DNA of 6,846 bases, from the NCBI GenBank assembly GCA_024281135.1, contig JAMXLG010000165.1, positions 1 through 6,846 on the forward strand, read 5' to 3'. The stretch is from Vulcanimicrobiia bacterium. Lineage in GTDB: Bacteria > Eremiobacterota > Eremiobacteria > Baltobacterales > Baltobacteraceae. Below are positions 4,378-6,846 of this stretch, one piece after another (the first letter of the stretch is position 1; the number at the start of each line of letters is the position of its first letter). The position numbers and the translations under genes are program-made. The notes beneath the pieces are model-generated. The model searched no databases and was not told the origin of the DNA. It was given only the letters and a program-made list of their open reading frames with translations.

Positions 4378-6309
4378 CTACAGTGCGTTTGCGAGTGCCC
4401 AGCCTTTCGGCGTGCCAATGCCGGCAGCTTGATTGTACTGAGTCGCGCTGCACGAGTACGCACCGATGCTTCCCGACGTGCATGGCGTGTAGTAGCTGCT
4501 GTAACCCGTCGACGCAAACAGCGAGTAAAGCGTCGAATTCAGCCAGCCAAGTTTTACTCCATGCAACTGATTCGTTTCGACAAATAGGGCGACAGCCGCG
4601 GGCGACGACCACGATGTGCCCAGATATTCGCCCCATGCCCCATTCGTGTAGACCGCTACCGGGAAGAACGGCAACGAAATATCGGGCTGATTGCGGCCGG
4701 ATGTAATCATGCCGCCGATGCCGCTTTGCCAGCTCGGAAGCGGCACGATGGTTGAAACGCCGCCGCCGCCATGGCACGTGAAGACAAAACCGTCGCTGCA
4801 GGACGCTGTCCCTGCCGTTACCGTTTGCAACACGCCTGCGCTTGTGTCGGTGAAGTTGATGCCGCCGATCGATGTGAAATACGGGTCGCCGGCCGGCGCG
4901 CTGACGCCCTTGGTCAGACCCGAGTTGCACTCATTCGATCCCGTATCTCCCGAAGATGCCATGAACGCGACGCCTTCTGCAGCGCCTTGCTGCGCGATTG
5001 CGTTGGTTGCGCTCTCGAATGTCGGATCGGCCGATTCACAACCGCCGAAGGAAGAGTTTACGACGCTCGCTTTTCCGTCGGTCAAAATTTGGTTGTACGC
5101 ATCCTCGATGTTTTGGTCCGCAAGCGAACCCATGTCGTACACAATGATGTTCGCGCCGGGCGCGAGACCCGAGATCGTTTGTACGTCGAGATCGGTCTCG
5201 GCGTCGTCACCGCTGCCGCCGCCGTCGACGGCTTCGTTCGTGATCGTGCCGGTCTGCGTAACGCCGGCCGCCGAAAGGTAGGTGGCAACGTAGCTCGTGT
5301 TCACAGGATCGTCGATCACGACGGCTGCTGTGTAGCCGCTGCCGTTACAACCGTGTTGCACCGGAAAATCAAACGGCTTGGCAACGCCCGTCGCCAGCGT
5401 ACCGCTCGAATTCGTAAGTGGGCCGTTGAGAGGTGCTGTACCCGTGCAGCCGGGGACCGGTGTTGCCGTCGGCACCGGCGTCGGAGTTGGTGTCGGTGTC
5501 GGCGTCGGAGTTGGTGTCGGCGTCGGAGTCGGTGTCGGTGTCGGCGTTGGTGTCGGCGTCGCCGTCGGTACAGGTGTGGGCGTCGGTGTCGGCGTCGCCG
5601 TCGGTACCGGTGTGGGCGATGCCGTCGGCCTGGGGGTCGGAGTCGGATGCGGCGTCCGGTGAGCGTTGGGGCTCACGGCGCTGTCGATCATTGTCTCCGC
5701 GATGACGACGTTGCTGAGTGAGGCGGTGTGCACGTACTGTGCAATCGACGACGGTACGGTTGCAGCCGTGAGGTTTGCGAACCGCTCGCCGTATTTGCCC
5801 TGCGATACCGTGTGTATCTCGGTGGTGAAAAACTTTTCGACCGTACCACTCGGAGCACTGGCATCAACGATGGTGCGGTTCGAGTACCGCTTCGTAATCA
5901 TGAATCCGGCCGATTGAAGTGCAGTAACGACTGCTTGTTCTTGCTGCACGGTTGGCGCGTAATTCGCGTTGAACTGTTCCTTCGTCAGGAACGAGTGCGT
6001 CGCACCTGGTGCGCTCTGTGCGGCAATGAACTTCTCGAGCCCGGCTTCGTTATTGTAGTTCAGCAAAAGCGCGACGTGCACCGTCGCGTTCGCAGCACGT
6101 CTGCCGAGGTCGCTGTAAGCAAGTTTGCCGTACGTTTTGGGAATGGAGATTTGCGGGCTAACCGTTCGCGCGAGCGCTGCCGGAGAGCCGTTTGAGGCGT
6201 TGCTGCTGGTGGAGATTGTGCTTGGAAGTGACGAGGAATGTCCGCCGCATGCTGAAAGCGCTAGCGACAAAACTAGCACGGATGCGGCCGCGCGGGGTAG
6301 TGTACGCAT
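4378..6309 (-). CDS. Lipoprotein sedolisin (S53 family) serine-carboxyl peptidase with Pro-Thr linker
   Basis: This is a 643-residue secreted, lipid-anchored acid peptidase precursor. The ATG at 6309 follows AAGGAG by 7 nt. Residues 1-21 are a lipoprotein signal (lipobox LSAC, Cys21), then a Ser/Asn-rich tether. Residues about 55-205 match the pro-kumamolisin activation domain (FLTKEQFNANYAPT, NRTIVDASAP, VEKFFTTEIH). Residues about 213-287 are a Pro-Thr repeat linker. The catalytic domain (about 288-643) keeps the sedolisin set: Glu371 and Asp375 in AETDLDVQ, oxyanion Asp455 in ASSGDTGS, and nucleophile Ser566 in GTSWSSP. PDIS at 542-545 and GIGTPKG near the end are further family landmarks. 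The expected C-terminal calcium ligands look lost (see findings). It has eight cysteines besides the lipobox Cys, which suggests disulfides. It shares a terminator with the NTF2-like gene and diverges from a methyltransferase gene. Family assignment is strong; activity and substrate are inferred. Confidence 0.95.
   Translation of the reverse strand: MRTLPRAAASVLVLSLALSACGGHSSSLPSTISTSSNASNGSPAALARTVSPQISIPKTYGKLAYSDLGRRAANATVHVALLLNYNNEAGLEKFIAAQSAPGATHSFLTKEQFNANYAPTVQQEQAVVTALQSAGFMITKRYSNRTIVDASAPSGTVEKFFTTEIHTVSQGKYGERFANLTAATVPSSIAQYVHTASLSNVVIAETMIDSAVSPNAHRTPHPTPTPRPTASPTPVPTATPTPTPTPVPTATPTPTPTPTPTPTPTPTPTPTPTPTPTPVPTATPVPGCTGTAPLNGPLTNSSGTLATGVAKPFDFPVQHGCNGSGYTAAVVIDDPVNTSYVATYLSAAGVTQTGTITNEAVDGGGSGDDAETDLDVQTISGLAPGANIIVYDMGSLADQNIEDAYNQILTDGKASVVNSSFGGCESADPTFESATNAIAQQGAAEGVAFMASSGDTGSNECNSGLTKGVSAPAGDPYFTSIGGINFTDTSAGVLQTVTAGTASCSDGFVFTCHGGGGVSTIVPLPSWQSGIGGMITSGRNQPDISLPFFPVAVYTNGAWGEYLGTSWSSPAAVALFVETNQLHGVKLGWLNSTLYSLFASTGYSSYYTPCTSGSIGAYSCSATQYNQAAGIGTPKGWALANAL
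5449..5673 (-). repeat. Low-complexity repeat encoding the sedolisin Pro-Thr linker
   Basis: Sixfold periodic DNA encodes Thr-Pro dipeptides, including fourteen in a row at 5476-5559. Next to it is a longer unit with 36-bp period: 5551-5581 and 5587-5617 match at 30 of 31 positions and encode copies of PVPTATPTPTPT. Third positions vary between copies, so it is partly diverged. The linker separates the prodomain from the peptidase domain and may vary in length between strains. Confidence 0.9.
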
Positions 6310-6316
6310 CGGTCGA

Positions 6317-6332
6317 CTCCTTACTTAAGGAG
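6317..6332 (-). promoter_or_regulatory. Hairpin enclosing the sedolisin ribosome-binding site
   Basis: On the mRNA, CUCCUU AAGU AAGGAG forms a perfect 6-bp stem with a 4-nt loop. The second arm is the Shine-Dalgarno sequence itself, 7 nt before the AUG at 6309. Folding would hide the ribosome-binding site. The stem is short, so the effect may be modest or temperature-dependent. Confidence 0.55.
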
Positions 6333-6355
6333 CAGTTAACGTTCGCCTCGCTTTG

Positions 6356-6390
6356 TATTCCGCCTAGGTGCTAAACGCATCTACGGAATA
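6356..6390. repeat. Spaced inverted repeat, possible operator
   Basis: TATTCCG (6356-6362) and CGGAATA (6384-6390) are perfect 7-bp complements separated by 21 bp, in the middle of the divergent promoter region. The arm centres are 28 bp apart, nearly three helical turns. A dimeric regulator is conceivable; chance is also possible. Confidence 0.35.
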
Positions 6391-6438
6391 TCTGCCGTTA
6401 TCATGGGAGAGAACGCTGGTAATGACTTTACTGTTCAC

Positions 6439-6443
6439 GAGGA
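6439..6443 (+). promoter_or_regulatory. Ribosome-binding site favouring the TTG start of the methyltransferase
   Basis: GAGGA lies 7 nt before TTG at 6451, an ideal distance. The first in-frame ATG (6466) is 22 nt away and has no ribosome-binding site of its own. Confidence 0.55.
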
Positions 6444-6450
6444 ATCTTGA

Positions 6451-6846
6451 TTGACACAGCCGTCGATGAGTGATTGGAGTGCCGCGCGCGGCGAGAAATG
6501 GGCCGCTAATCTTGACCGGATGGAAGCGATGTTGAAACCGGTAGACGAGCCGCTCATCCGGGCCGCGAACCTCGACGCACCGTATCGAATTGCGGATGTC
6601 GCGTGCGGCGGAGGCGGCACGACATTCGAGATCCTAGGTGACGCGCCAAGCGGAAGCGTCGTTCACGGCTTTGACATCGCGCCCGCATCGATAGCGTTGG
6701 CTCGCGGTCGCATCGATCTCAATACCAACGCGGTCGCGTTTGAAGTTGCTGATCTCGAACAGGCCGTCCCCGAAGAAGGGTATGACCGTTTGATCTCGCG
6801 CTTCGGCGTCATGTTCTTTCGTGATCCCGCTGCCGCGTTCGGCAAT
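6451..6846 (+). CDS. Class I SAM-dependent methyltransferase (N-terminal part, cut by window edge)
   Basis: The frame is open from a TGA at 6448 to the right edge, giving 132 codons from TTG at 6451 or 127 from ATG at 6466. The TTG start is preferred because of GAGGA 7 nt upstream. From the ATG the protein starts MSDWSAARGEKWAANLDRME, typical of UbiE-like/Methyltransf_11 relatives. Motif I for S-adenosylmethionine binding is IADVACGGGGTT, slightly richer in Gly than the usual DxGCGTG. The acidic post-I motif is HGFDIAP. Then come an EVADLEQ segment and SRFGVMFFRDP, common in this family for motif IV and after. The substrate cannot be told. The gene diverges from the sedolisin gene. The family call is strong; the start is less certain. 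Confidence 0.88.
   Translation, partial: MTQPSMSDWSAARGEKWAANLDRMEAMLKPVDEPLIRAANLDAPYRIADVACGGGGTTFEILGDAPSGSVVHGFDIAPASIALARGRIDLNTNAVAFEVADLEQAVPEEGYDRLISRFGVMFFRDPAAAFGN

Larger units (their letters stand above)
6310..6450. other. Divergent intergenic region between sedolisin and methyltransferase genes
   Basis: These 141 bp must hold the promoters of both divergent genes. It contains the hairpin-embedded ribosome-binding site of the sedolisin and GAGGA (6439-6443) for the methyltransferase. It also has an inverted repeat TATTCCG (6356-6362) / CGGAATA (6384-6390). No convincing sigma-70 -35/-10 pair was found on either strand. Confidence 0.5.

Noticed and set aside
4214..4930. Minus-strand open frame of 238 codons
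   Set aside because: It overlaps the sedolisin catalytic domain in another frame and crosses the terminator. Its composition is Arg-rich and shadow-like.
5378..5662. Plus-strand frame with a Gly-Val repeat
   Set aside because: It is the complement of the Thr-Pro codon repeat, with no start signals and no independent support.
5449..5673. Possible CRISPR-like or iteron array
   Set aside because: The periodicity is 6 and 36 bp, in frame with Thr-Pro codons inside a real gene, and there are no unique spacers.
4771..5721. Plus-strand open frame of 316 codons, Arg/Cys-rich
   Set aside because: It is a shadow of the sedolisin gene. Its Arg/Cys-rich tail comes from the opposite strand of the Pro-Thr repeat.

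Overview
The window carries seven protein-coding genes on about 6.8 kb of moderately GC-rich DNA, packed with short gaps. The longest gene-free stretch is about 163 bases. Both ends cut through a gene. The gene set is a SARP/AfsR-type regulator, several exported proteins including two LSAC-type lipoproteins, and a sedolisin (S53) peptidase with a long Pro-Thr linker. This resembles uncultured soil lineages such as Candidatus Eremiobacterota. That assignment is an inference from gene style, not from a marker gene.

Left part (1-2210, minus strand). The 5' two-thirds or less of an AfsR-like transcriptional regulator runs off the left edge: winged helix, BTAD, then an NB-ARC-type ATPase with Walker A and B motifs. 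Upstream of it and on the same strand is a lipoprotein built from about five beta-propeller-like repeats. A strong hairpin terminator lies between the two, so they are probably transcribed separately.

Middle (2211-4377). A 163-bp spacer holds a perfect 21-bp tandem duplication of a widespread REP-like repeat. Next is a secreted YbaY-like plus META/HslJ two-domain protein on the minus strand. It diverges across only 31 bp from a plus-strand pair: an ICMT/PEMT-like membrane methyltransferase and an exported NTF2/SnoaL-like protein. The plus-strand pair ends at a two-way hairpin terminator shared with the convergent sedolisin gene.

Right part (4378-6846). A 643-residue lipoprotein sedolisin (prodomain, Pro-Thr linker, catalytic domain) lies on the minus strand. 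Its ribosome-binding site sits inside a perfect small hairpin. Its catalytic Glu/Asp/Asp/Ser set is intact, but the usual calcium-site residues look replaced. A divergent class I SAM methyltransferase starts from a probable TTG codon and runs off the right edge.

How the genes work together is not clear. The common theme is the cell envelope: four of the seven products carry export signals and one is an integral membrane protein. No CRISPR array, tRNA, rRNA, insertion sequence or complete novel defence-like system was seen. The most unusual points are the altered sedolisin calcium site and its hairpin-masked ribosome-binding site.
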